Shown piece by piece: positions 21,516 through 32,684 of a stretch of DNA of 64,000 bases. This DNA comes from Collybia mongolica (Eukaryota > Basidiomycota > Agaricomycetes > Agaricales > Clitocybaceae). The notes under the pieces are model-generated. The model was not told the DNA's origin. It saw nothing but the letters and a program-made list of their open reading frames with translations, and did not search any database. Positions within the stretch are counted from its first letter, which is position 1, and each line of letters begins with the position of its first letter. Both the position numbers and the translations under genes were made by a program. The stretch is taken from NCBI GenBank assembly GCA_013420905.1, contig JAAXNY010000001.1:2790001-2854000 (forward strand), written 5' to 3'.

Positions 21516-23483
21516 TTATACCTTCTCTTGTATCGCCTCCCCATTTCCGTGCGTTGGCAGGGATTTCCTGATCGCCTCAGAGGAACAACGGCTCGATATT
21601 GGTCGGAGTGTAACAACCGCAAGAATTGCCATGAAACCCGCCAGACCAACGATAAACAACCATGCTGCTCTGTAGCCCGCAAAATTACCTAAATCGGGGC
21701 TGTATTTATTCGTGAGGGAGGTTACGATGGCGAGAGCGATGGATGACCCAATCTGAAGATTGGCGTTAAAGATTGCCCCGATCAATGCGATGCTCGCATT
21801 GAGATCGACATCTGGCTTTAGCAACGGGCTACGCAACATTGCGATACTAGAAGACTTCAGCACTGGATAGGTGTGCGCGAGTACTGGGTTTTACTTAGCG
21901 GAGACGAAGCCACTTGCGGTGCCACAAGCTGTGATGATAAAGGCTGGAAAGACGATGGGCCAATACTTGTCCTTTGTGTCCGCGAAAGTTAGCAGTATCG
22001 CTCCTCCCAATACCAGAAGTTGCCCGCCCGTAAGGATCCATCGGGGAGAAACGAAAGGCGTAAGAAATCCCATGGCAGTGGTTGTGAAAAGTCCTGTGAG
22101 CCCGAAAGGTATTCTAAATTACCTGGTCAGTGAATGTAAGTACTTGGTCTGAAATGCTCACGTCCGAACAGCTGCATTTAAAGCCGAGACCTTCCACACT
22201 TGTTGAAACACGCTTGAGATTTGGAACATCGTAACATTCATATAAGCATACTCGCTAAACAGCCTTAGCCAATTAGCGAGTCAATGGAGAATCCGAAACC
22301 AACCTGAGGACGATAAAGAACAACGGTGTGAAAGTGGGAAGAGACCATATCCAAAAAGGTATCAGGGGTTCCGTGGCATACTTCTCGACGACGACGAAGA
22401 TCGGAAGCAACAAGATCGAAAGGATGAGAGGCGGCAAGACCTCTTTTGAGCTCCAACCACGAGAGTTGCCTTCTGTGACGGCAAACACGAATAGCAATGC
22501 GGAAGCTGTATAGTTGACTCAGTGCTTGAAAGCAGTCTATGGGACAATATCTAACCAGTGATGAAGAATAATCCAAGCCAGTCCATATGCTTGTAAACAT
22601 CACTAACACTCCGGCTACGAGGCGGCGTCGGCGACAAAAAGTAGGTTATTACACACATCGGGAGAATAACCATGGCCATAATCCAAAAGCCCCATTGCCA
22701 GCCAACGGTTTCCGATATGAGTCCTCCACTGAATTATTCGCGAGTTTGGACAGGTGATTAATAGGGTATAGGAACACTCACAGAATCAAGCCAAGCATGT
22801 TTCCAATGGCGCCAAAACCGGCGAAGCTAGCAGAAGTAGGAATGTAGGAATATAAGATATATTTGAGCAATATTGGACTTACAGGGCCAACGCCTGATCT
22901 TGTTCCCCTCGAGCTGGGAAAAGAAGAACGATCATAGTAATGGCAGACGGTATTGTCAAAGCAGCACCTGTCGAGCGTTTGTTTTGGTACAAGCATGAAT
23001 CTTTTCAGCAAGTTGCCAGCCTCACCAATTCCTTGCAAGGCACGAATGACGAAAAGCATAGGCCCATCTACAGAGAACCCATTGATGATCGACCCAAACC
23101 CCACGGTGCTAAATCCCACAAGGAAGAGAGCCTTGGGACCATAAACAGCGCTAAATCGGCCTGCCTAAGAGTTTCTGTTCAGACCGAGGTGGTAGCCTTC
23201 TTTCTACTTAACTCACGGTAAGGAGAAAGGCGCCAAACGTCAGCGTGTAAGCATTGATCGCCCATTGACGGTCAGCGGGTGAAAGATGAATTTCTCTTGC
23301 AATGTGAGGAAGGGCTATGACAGGCGAGGTCACATTCACAATGTCTAGCATTTGTGCTGTCGAGAAAACCAGTAAAAGTGTATACGCCTGCCGTGGAGAA
23401 GTTCCTAAGCCTCTGGTCGCTACTGGCTGGGTGGACGTTTGCAACTCTAGTCCATTCTTTTCGTAACACGGTTGAGAGGACAT
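21516..23483 (-). CDS. MFS transporter, DHA2-like drug:H+ antiporter
   Basis: Nine exons on the minus strand: 23483-23217, 23164-23026, 22967-22883, 22826-22782, 22728-22556, 22505-22304, 22263-22162, 22113-21895 and 21846-21516. The total is 1563 nt (520 residues), all joins in frame and all GT-AG. The N-terminal 30 residues are cytosolic. Then come typical MFS segments: the first span ends in a DIVNVTSPVIALP block, motif A-like AGRFSAVYGPKALF follows span 2, and RALQGIGAALTIPSA follows. About 14 hydrophobic segments fit the DHA2 group of plasma-membrane exporters. Substrate cannot be predicted. The start at 23483 was chosen as the best in-frame ATG; an upstream ATG in the same frame also exists. 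The gene looks intact and CpG-normal. Confidence 0.85.
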
Positions 23484-24041
23484 CGGTGGGTGACAAGCAG
23501 AAGATGGAAGTACCTGGAACACACCTGGCAGCTAAATATGACACGTTGTGTAATACAAGACTCTCAGGCCACATTGGCTATGGGTGCCGAACATACCTCT
23601 GCTGAACCGCCAACCTGATTGCAAGTGGTCCTCCCATCATGGAGCCGAGGTCAGCAACCAGTATGTTCTTCATCAATTAGAAGCGTTTCGTTAGTCGGAA
23701 TGAATACTAAAGGACTGCATCTAGACGCCAAAGAGCGAGAAGGCCGGTGCGATCGCGGACGGGAACGTTGATTAATAATGGACCATGCTCCGGGGCTATC
23801 AAAGGGCGAGTGAAAGTGGCGAGTAAAAGTTCTATGCAGAATCGATATGCTTTCAGATGGCGCCTCCGGCGATCTTCGGTATTTTTAACAATTATTGGAT
23901 GGGGCAGTACCAGCGACTTCTTCTGCTTCTTCCATATTCGTCGGGGCCTGAATCAGAGATGGAATGAGATAACGTTTGTGTGACGGGTTGAACCACCTGA
24001 CCTTCCACACTAAGAGCCTTGTGTCCCTTTTCTATCACGGC
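23484..24041. other. Upstream region of MFS gene
   Basis: CpG-normal sequence without a recognisable gene; presumably the promoter of the MFS gene. It ends where the inverted-repeat arm 24042-24133 and the CpG-poor island begin. Confidence 0.35.
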
Positions 24042-25251
24042 ATTCACCGGACAACTGAACGCCGAAAATCCCACGCCTCGACTGGTCACTTTCTCATTTC
24101 GACAATTCCAAGCCAAATAGAGTGAGTATTGCCTCCAAGCTTTTTAATATGTAGCTAGAGCATGCTATAATAGAAACTTCATAAATGCCTTCCTACTTTG
24201 AGATAATCAATGTTATTTAATTGTGATCACAATCTGGGCCTGTGAGCCATACATCTGCTTTTTGGTGCCATAGCTGTTCTTTTCCATTTAAAAGTTCTGT
24301 ATCCTAGTTTCCGACCCTCATAGGTATATAACCAGGTTAACTTAGACAGTCAGTATATCCTCCATTGAACAGTTATTATATATGCAAGATAAGGCAGATT
24401 TGTGCCTGTCTGAAGTTGTTGTTCTCTTATACAGCTCACTCAAGCCATCTCATAGCAGCCAAAATCACTATTTACTACCAACTAATGTACCCTCAAAATT
24501 TTGTATCAATCCATGGTCTCTGAGTTGAATTTCAATAAAGTGAGTGTTTAGACCAGGGTGTGCATCTGGTCACAACAATATATCCACCCCACTGACTTAT
24601 TTCCTACCCATTGGAGTTGGTACTTTGGGCTAATTACAACCTAATGGGCCTAAAATGATATATACATGTGCTAGAAATGATGTTGGATTGATAGAATATT
24701 CAAAAAAAAGGGGTGACCTGTTGACTGGTGACTAAAGCTAGAAAAAGCACTTGAAACCACCCCTGTGCAGAAAGTTATATTCTGAATAATATATCAAGTT
24801 TCTTTTAGTAGGACTACTTCTAAGCTACAGAGGACACATTTGGACAGCTTATTAGACCCCAACAAGAAAATTGTCTTATGATTACCATGTGTACAGCCAA
24901 ATATATTCAGAAAGTGGCCTGTTGTCCAGTAACTTATGTTACTATCACAGCGATTACCACCATCATAGAGCTAAGAAATTTTTTGGCCCAGTTTAGAAGG
25001 TATATGACCTCATTCAAAGTTATTTGCACTTGGAATCATGCTTGACCAACTTTTCACTGAGAATCATTGCCCCTCCCCATTTAGATAAATTGAGCCTTGA
25101 CATGAGTTACCAGGCAACTAGTCACTTTTTGAATATTTTTGGCCTCACACATGTGAAATGGGCAATACTCACTCTACTTAGCTTGAAATTGTCAAAATGA
25201 GAAAGAACTGGTTGAGGTGTGGGATTTTCAGTATTCAGCTGTCTGGTGAGT
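24042..25251. repeat. Inverted-repeat structure at the edge of the transposon island
   Basis: An arm at 24042-24133 matches the reverse complement of 25167-25251 over about 85-90 bases. Both contain CATTY-GACAATT and AGAGTGAGTATTGCC. The left arm keeps its CpGs, while the right arm has TpG or CpA at the same positions. Between the arms lies CpG-poor sequence, part of which (about 24510-24840) recurs inverted at 29420-29740. The end of another repeat family (CCCCTCCCCAT) is at 25070-25080. No transposase is present. It may be a non-autonomous DNA element with long inverted repeats. Confidence 0.5.
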
Positions 25252-25507
25252 TACATTAGTTTATTTGTCCCCTTTTTATATAACTTTACTATTACTGATC
25301 AAGCTTTGCAAAATTTTACAAGGTTAATGAACTACTTAACATCTACTTGAGAAAATCCTTCAATGTTTGCACCAACCACAAGCCTAATATCACAGCTTTA
25401 ATAACCTACAATTTTTGATTTTTTCAAGTAAGGGAAAGGTGGTTGCCAGTGTGCAATTCCATATTCACTGGGTTTTGCAAAAATTATAATGCTCATGTCA
25501 CACCAAG

Positions 25508-27705
25508 ATAAGCCCTAGCACAGATCAGCTAATCCACTTACTGCACCTGCAAATTGTGGTGCAGATTGGCTATCTGTGGTTAACTAGTAAAATAGACTGG
25601 TTACTGCAGATATCTGCAGACAGAGTCAGGTCTGCACTGCATTTTAAACTCAGCTGGTGATTTGTAATAATAACAATCAGTACTGTATGGTAACACTTAC
25701 TACTACATCCCTGCTCTATACACTATGAGGAGACAATGAAAAGTGACCACTAGAAGTACTCCAGCTTCTCCAACTCCTCCCATCTTTCCTCAGGCTACTG
25801 TCAGGGGCAGAAGAGGTCAGGGAAGCCATTCTAGTGGTAGAGGATCAAGTCCAGCTATGTCTACTCTTACCCCACAGTTACCATCTTCCCCAGCTGATGT
25901 TTTCATGGATGGTGAAGAGATAGAGATTCCTGACATTAGTCCTGGGTCATCGGAGGATGAGGGCCCTTCTGTTGGTGACAGGCAAACACCAGTACATGTG
26001 TCTCCCATCAAGTAGAGAAAAGTAACTCAGAGCCTGGCAAAGCAGCCAGATGCTGATGTCTGACATATTTCTGATGAGGATATCATTGGTAAGTTATTTA
26101 TTATGCTTTGTATGCTGAATAAATAACTCTGTTCTGGTATTTCACAGATGCTTCACTTGCTACATGGAAAGCTGATGTCTACAGTCATTATGACATCAGA
26201 ATTTCCTGAGAAAATGATAGTGAAGGTGAAAAGATCATATTCTATATCTTCAAAAGCAAGGATGATCCTTCTGGTCATCCTACAGAGTATTGCTGTGCTT
26301 GGATGGATACCCAGGCTGGAACTTTAAACCTTTGGAATGGAATGAAGAGTTGTTTGGAGAGATGGAGCATCATTCAACCCAACACAGCTAAGGATACCCC
26401 CATCCCATATTCTGTTGAAGCTCATTCAAGGACATCATTATTGCAATGTCCTCAAAAAGGCCAAATAATCTGGCAGCATACACACTATCACCTTCACAGT
26501 GGGAACTTCTACCTGATTTGATTCAAGTTCTTACAATGAGTTATTAATATTTTTTATTACTGATACAGGATGATACCACAGCAAATTCAATTTCTCAGGT
26601 GGCAGCTCAAGCAGCAAAGTTAATAACTGAAAAATATCTCACTCTCCTTGGTATATCTTCTAGTGATGTGTCCAGATTGCAAGCTCCTGGTTCACTGAAG
26701 ATATGGGCTTTTCCAAAACTCAGAAGAATGAGATCAAGAAAGCTGTTATTGTTTATTTCAAAGAACACTACTACAAAGGAGCTCCAGTACAATCAAGACC
26801 AAAGGAGAAAAAGGCCTGATACAATTTTTACTTTAGTTATATAATTATCTAACCTTTTGTTAACAGTCTAAATATGATCTTGAATCATCTGATAATGAAG
26901 ACCTTGCCAAAAGTGACACAATTGAAGCCCTCTTGAAGCAACATTGTCTCACACATACTGCAATCAAGCAACAAGGTGGTTATATTAAATATTGGCATAA
27001 TCTAGAGCAAACACAACCACAAGTTGCATGTATGGCATTGGGTTTTTGCTCAGCACCGGGTGAGTTGTTCTTTTGTTAGAAATTTGAGCCTATTTAGAAC
27101 TGACCACACTTGTAGCTTCATCTGTAGATGCTGAACAGGCATTTTCTATTGGCTGTTGTCAGGTTAATTCTATGCAACATTCAATGTCTTCTCAATCATT
27201 TAAAGCTAAAATAGCTTTAGAATCCTAAAAGAAACTACTATTCTTCCCTAGTTTTCAAGTCTCTTCAGGAATCCTGATTAAAACTTTATGTATTTCTATT
27301 TTTTTTCTGAAGATAATACCGCTGGTTGAAAGTACATTTTACTTCTTATATGCTCTTTGTTTATCTTCTTCATGTTGCTTTAATCCTTTCCAGTGATCTG
27401 GCCAAGGCTGATACAGGCTTTGGCTATTTTTCTAATTCTTTTATATGGAATTTTCGCATTTTTTCCTTATTTTGAGGCCTGCCTTTGTATGTACATACAA
27501 TATGCCAATTTTGGTATTGTAAAATCAACTAAAAGCTGCCCAATTTAATAACTACTTACTACTACTATCACCCTTGATACTCCATAGGGTGCTGAGAGGT
27601 TGCAGTTTGCATGGATATCTGCATTTTACTGCATCCACATCTGGTGGATGACTAATCCACAAATTGGATTGCAGGCTAGATGCAGATTGGCCCATGCTAG
27701 GGCTT
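25508..27705 (+). mobile_element. hAT transposon, internally deleted
   Basis: 2198 bp with inverted ends (ATAAGCCCTAGCA on the left, TGCTAGGGCTT on the right), flanked by perfect 8-bp direct repeats ACACCAAG at 25500-25507 and 27706-27713. Eight-base duplications are the hAT signature. GCAGAT-type subterminal motifs occur near both ends. The coding part is degenerate and too short for a complete transposase, so this copy is non-autonomous. Confidence 0.85.
25743..27226 (+). pseudogene. hAT transposase remnant
   Basis: The start is a Ser/Pro-rich N-terminus (25743-26015). A BED-finger-like segment follows at 26150-26340 (SHYDIRIS ... CCAWMDT). The C-terminal dimerisation motif near 27125-27225 reads SVDAEQAFS ... 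QHSMSSQSF, matching the conserved hAT pattern VD-ERAFS ... RHSLS. In-frame stops occur at about 26013, 26061 and 26207, and most of the catalytic RNase-H-like core is missing. Introns are likely at about 26090-26147 and 27060-27114. It is not functional. Confidence 0.7.
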
Positions 27706-27713
27706 ACACCAAG

Positions 27714-29270
27714 GTTTCAACCTCAGTTGCAGCAACCACTCAGTTTTTGATGGCAATATGTCAAATCACTTGACAGGAAGGGTGTTGATGGGGTGGAGTT
27801 AAATATCAGCCAGGAAACCATGCCCATTTGTCACACCCAAATTCCAATGTTCTTATATTCAACTATATCAATTAAGACAGTCCCAGAGAAATTTATTCTA
27901 GCTTTATGTGTTTCAAGGCATGTTAAAACTCAAAGATGAACTCCAAGATTTAAGAGAGCAATATATTTTCACAGCTTCCAGATGATTACAAAGTGAAAAA
28001 AATACAACATTTTGGTATACATCTGAACATTGACATTTTACAAGCAGGATATGGATGAAAAAAATATGGACTATAATATAAGAGGCATAAACACACCCAA
28101 TCTGTAAGCAATCAGTCTCCAATGCAAGTATATCATGGCCAATTTGCAAAACTAGGTAAGTTGGTGACAGTTGCAAGTACAGTCAATAACACATCTATAT
28201 TGTCAATAGTCTCTGATAGAAATTGGAGGTTTTCCAATTGAATGGCATCAGATATTGCTGGACTCTAGTTGAGGAAGTTGACAACTTGAAAACAATTCAA
28301 ACAAAGTCCAAAGTGATTGAAACCGAAATGGTGCACAGCTCGTGATGTGGCATCGAGTATGTGAGACAAGAAGTCACATGATTCTAAATCTAACAGAAGA
28401 TTTATCTTCACCTTTCATCCTTGCCTGATTGTGGGTATAAGAAGCCACCTAAAGGGTGGTGACAAGTTGCCCCAGTAATCAGCTCAGATGACACACAAAC
28501 TCAGTAGTATTCAATCATTAATGGGATTTTACAACATTTACATACTCACACATTTGAACTCAGATATGCCCTGCTTGTATCAGCCCTCATAAAATGGTCA
28601 AGCCCAATTGAGTAAAAATGCTCCTGCCAAAATCAAGTTGAAGATCTTGCTCATGACTGCTCCATATTTTGGCTGACTATTCTAGTTATACTGAGTGACA
28701 TCAAGCCAAATAACTGTTTTTTGGTGTTTGTTTTCACTCAATAGATTTTGTTTGGATTCCAATTTAGCTTGATAAACTATAATGTTTCATTTTTGCTTGA
28801 TTACAGGAAGTACAGAATATAATGCAAGTCCACCAAAGGTCCTCCTGGACAAGTGACTGTAGTTACAAAAGATGTACATAACATTTTTTTTTTTGCTTTG
28901 ATGATCTGATCAATGAATTCTAGTGAACATTGTTATCACAACTTGTAATGTGAGGTGTTGTAAGGTACATACCTGGGACCTCCAGATCTAATAAGATCTA
29001 TACAATACATTGCAAAATTGTCTTCCATTCCTGGGGGGTTGCATTGATCCAAATGTGCTTGCACATATTCCTAAAAATAAAGTGAGACAAAAACCAGAAA
29101 GGATTTAAATAATAATGTGATGGCCCAGCTTGGCCTGCAAGCCAAGGCTTAGGCCTGATATCTTTGAGGCCTGAGCCACAGGCCAATATTGCAGCTAGCT
29201 TAGGCTTGGTCTTGGCCCAAGCTGCAGTTTTATGGGTAGCAAGAGTGAGCCAAATAGGACAAGAGTTCAT
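27714..29270. other. CpG-poor non-coding sequence
   Basis: No gene is recognised. Near 29115-29235 a run of GGCC/GCCTGGCC-like words suggests the subterminal region of a decayed DNA transposon, but its ends were not found. Confidence 0.35.
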
Positions 29271-29419
29271 ATGAAATGCAGAAAATCAATCCAAAGAAAC
29301 TCTGTTTCCAGAGTCAGCTAACATAAGTCACCAGACAACTGGTTACTGATTATTTTTGGCCTCACATATGCAAAATATAAGATATCTTTCTTGTTAAAGT
29401 CTCATAAATTGTTGAAGTG

Positions 29420-29740
29420 TGTCCTTTATAACTTAGAAGTAGTCCCACCAAAGAAAAGTTGATATATTATTCAGAATATAACTTTCTGCACAGGATTTTT
29501 GAGTGCTTTTTTTTTCTAGCTTTAGTCACCAGTCAACTGGTCACCTCACTTTTTAAATATCCTATTAACTAAACATCATTTCTGGTACATGTATATAACA
29601 TTTTAGGCCTATTATGCTGCAACCAGTCCAAAATGCCAGCTCTTATGGGTAGGAAATGAGTCAGTGGGGTGAATATATTGTTGTGGCCAGATTTACACTT
29701 CCCAATACCTGGTCTAAAAACTTCCTTTACTGAAAATCAA
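29420..29740 (-). repeat. Inverted copy of the repeat at 24510-24840
   Basis: The reverse complement of this stretch matches 24510-24840 (shared words around GTCACCAGTCAACTGGTCAC and GAATATAACTTTCTGCACAG). A further direct copy of the GTYACCAGNCAACTNGT motif lies at about 29315, as at 25107. These mark a dispersed CpG-depleted family. Confidence 0.55.
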
Positions 29741-30420
29741 CCCACAATGTACCTATATAGATGGGGCCATCTGATTGTGGAAGGCACCTTTGCAATAACC
29801 TAGGCCCAGATTGTCTCCTTGCAATGAAGTCTGCTTAGTCCCTGGTACCCCCTTTCCTGTGTGGTTGACCTTGCCACTTGTATTGCTCTCCCCTTTAGAC
29901 ACTTGGTATAATGCATCCTGCAATGACTCCTCATGGATACTATGCAGACTGTCTGCATTGCTTACTTAACCATGTTTACAGTTGATTATTTTGTTTACCA
30001 TTGATTATTTAATGCACAAAAATGCAGACATTCTGAGGAGTCAAATGCAAGACCCCAGGTAAACATTAGCTGTTAGATATTGTAACTTATGGCACCCTTG
30101 TTCTTAAATCATGTAGGATGTTTTTTGAGAAGTTCATCCAGCCACAGCTGACCAGTGAGGATAGAAGTGTGCATTGGGACAGGTTTTGGCATTGAGAGAA
30201 GTTGGGTTATGACTGTTGCTGCTGCCAGCACCAAGAATGGTGATTTTCTTTTTCTGGGATCTTTCCAAGAGAGTGCCTTGTGCAGACCACATTCCTTTGG
30301 AGTGAGATTTTCCAATTTGCAGGTTAAGCTTGGTTTTATCAACTTAGTCTTGTTACAAGTGTGACAAACTATGTGACAAACCCATGTGAATCTGCCTTGT
30401 TTTGCCATCTGGTCTGTTTT
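29741..30420. other. CpG-poor non-coding sequence
   Basis: No gene or complete element is recognised. Short open frames near 30109-30408 show no family resemblance. Confidence 0.35.
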
Positions 30421-31323
30421 GGTTCTCTGTACTCATAGATGTGTTAATCATTAGACTGGTTCACTCTGATTAGCTGTCTTGGAGCTGAACTCTAATCTTC
30501 CCAATACCATTTACTTAGTCATTGGAAATGATACTACTGTACTATTTCATTCAATTCGTCGGAGTTGTGACCTGTAACCACTCTGACATATTATTTTTTT
30601 CAACGAACACTCTGGTGACCTGTGACCCACCTAAAATTTTGTCGACCATCAATTGATCAGCTCAGTTACCACCTCGGCTCCAGAATCTTCTAACTCAGCA
30701 CCATAACAAATTTATAATAATGATGTTCATAAAATTGTAGCCTTGTCAGTGACACTGCATTGGAATAGACTCTATGTCCTGCTCCACACTCTCAATGCCA
30801 GTCATGTCTTTACCTACCATACCACAGGAATTTCAAGCAGCTCTTCTACCCCATGAGAAGCTCTCCATTTCAGAGTTTCTAAAATTCCACATCCCTCCTG
30901 TCACCTCCTCAACAAGTTTTGTTGATGCAGGAGATTATCTGACCATGGAAGATCATAAAGGCTTTGACTTCCAAGTCGAAGAAATATGCTCACTGTGACT
31001 GACAAATTGAATGAAATAGTACAGTACTTACTGCTTTGCATCTTTTTGGCACAGAGACAAATATGACTCAGTGTCCAGTCAGGCATGTATGCAACATGGC
31101 ATATAAGCATCTAGGGAGTGCCAAAACCAGTTTTACAATGTAAAAAAGCTGAATTTGTGAACCCTTCCAGAGGTTCGTCGGTCCTTGTTGTGACCTGGGA
31201 CAGCTGTGACATTCTGTTGCCTCCCATTGGCCTGTGACCTGTGACTGATGAATTGAATGAAATAGTACAGTAATAGCTTTAACTTGTTGGTTTTACAAGT
31301 GCAAATAATTTTGGGCTGTATCA
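30421..31323 (-). repeat. Truncated gypsy LTR split by a MITE
   Basis: 30421-30536 and 31271-31323 together match the beginning of the 1.2 kb gypsy LTR in minus orientation, ending at its TG terminus (TGTATCA on the plus strand). The rest of the LTR is absent. The two parts are joined across a TA-flanked insertion (30537-31270). Confidence 0.75.
30537..31270. mobile_element. MITE-like DNA element inserted in the LTR fragment
   Basis: 734 bp beginning CTGTACTATTTCATTCAATT and ending with its reverse complement, flanked by TA on both sides. Removing the element and one TA restores the LTR sequence. GTGACCTGTGAC-type words adjoin both ends. A third copy of the terminal repeat lies inside, ending at 31024 and also followed by TA. 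The interior may therefore be a smaller element (30537-31024) extended on the right. No transposase; the TA target suggests mobilisation by a Tc1/mariner enzyme. Confidence 0.75.
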
Positions 31324-31368
31324 ACATCCCCAAGGCTTCTGCCCTAGAGGACCACCTCACTTTCCATT

Positions 31369-31725
31369 ATGCTGCCACCTCTATTAAGGTGGAGACTATG
31401 GGTGCTCCTGAGATCTTACTTGACTAAGCATGGTCATATGACCAAGGCCTGGACTTCTTTGTCTAGGACATTGGTAACAATTTCACAGAACTCTAAGACA
31501 GTGGAGAGCTTTGAATTTGCTCAAGCCACCTCAAAGGGGAGCTTGTGGCTTGCCAGGATGCATAACAGCACTACACTCACTGCCAGATCTGCACAGGCTA
31601 TTACTGGCCATGCACCCATTGGTGTCTACCAGGACCACTTCTTCCCTAGGGAGGTGTTGGAAATTTCCCCAGAGTCCCATCAGACCTTATCTTATCTAAT
31701 AAATCTATTTCAGACAGGTGTCTGA
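31369..31725 (+). pseudogene. Fragment resembling the RNase H / C-terminal tail of a fungal non-LTR retrotransposon
   Basis: Only the tail is recognisable. A block reading AQAITGHAPIGVYQDHFFPR resembles the RxxTGHAxIGEYxxRFxP motif that follows the RNase H domain in fungal retroelement proteins. The cysteines that normally come next (CxCG) are changed. Upstream the frame breaks into stops. The assignment rests on one motif; another retroelement protein is possible. Confidence 0.4.
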
Positions 31726-31729
31726 TTTA

Positions 31730-32684
31730 ACCTGAAAAGGTCATTTCCTTTGAACATTGGCTGATCAGGCAGCCTTTATTAGGCCTGATTTCAACTGAAA
31801 ACAACTTATCCATGATCCTGGTGGGCTGAAATCAACTGGAGATGGTGCCTGATTAAGCAAACCAACTCATGAAAACTGGTGTTCAGGCTTGATGAGAGTG
31901 ATCTGCAACTTCTTACTTACAATAAATAAGTTTATTGATTAATTTGGAACTTTCCAACTTCAACATTAGTGTCTTGTGTACATTAGGCTCAAGATGGCCT
32001 CTAGGATTTGGATATGTGATGCATGCACATCCTCAGGAATGGTGCGAGGTGGGCATAAGCGGCTACAAATCACGTGCTTTCCCGATTAGGATATGCCTCT
32101 GATTACGTAATTGGTAGGTCCAGCCAAAGCCTGCGATAAAAAAAATTGACTCTATAGCTAGGTCATTTTTTTTGTTACCGGTGCACTCTTGAAAATTTCA
32201 CAAAAGAAACCTAAAGGGCCACCGACCTTCGTTGAAGAAGCGATGACCGGCACTGTTACTAATTTGGCCCAAATGGAGCGGCTTTTAACTGGGCCTAAAT
32301 ATTCCAAAATGAAATGTGACTTCTATTTGATGGAACTGAAACAGATCTTAAGAGAGTCTGGTGGAAAGCTCTTTGATAAGATTTACGACTCCGAGATAGC
32401 CGTATTTCTGTCATCCATCCCCGGCCTTCGAGTCGGAAGTATGACAATGGGATTCTGAGCCCTCAAGAGAGTGAAACTCGTGAAGGTCCGAAACCCGAAG
32501 ATCCGATACCTCCGCGGACAGAATGGTACACACCCAATTAATCAAAGTCTATTCCCATCCGCTCAACGCCGTTGTAGGTAGATGGCTCTAACATGCATAC
32601 CCACGGATCAACCATGATGAAGTTTAGCATTTTAAGCCGTATAGGATCCCTCGACTTCTAGTCCATACCACAACTTAGTCTGAA
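31730..32684. other. Region upstream of the P450 gene
   Basis: CpG content becomes normal from about 32040. 32110-32185 resembles the stretch upstream of the DUF6534 gene (18438-18515). An open frame at 32189-32458 has no recognisable family and may be chance. The P450 promoter should lie here. Confidence 0.35.
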
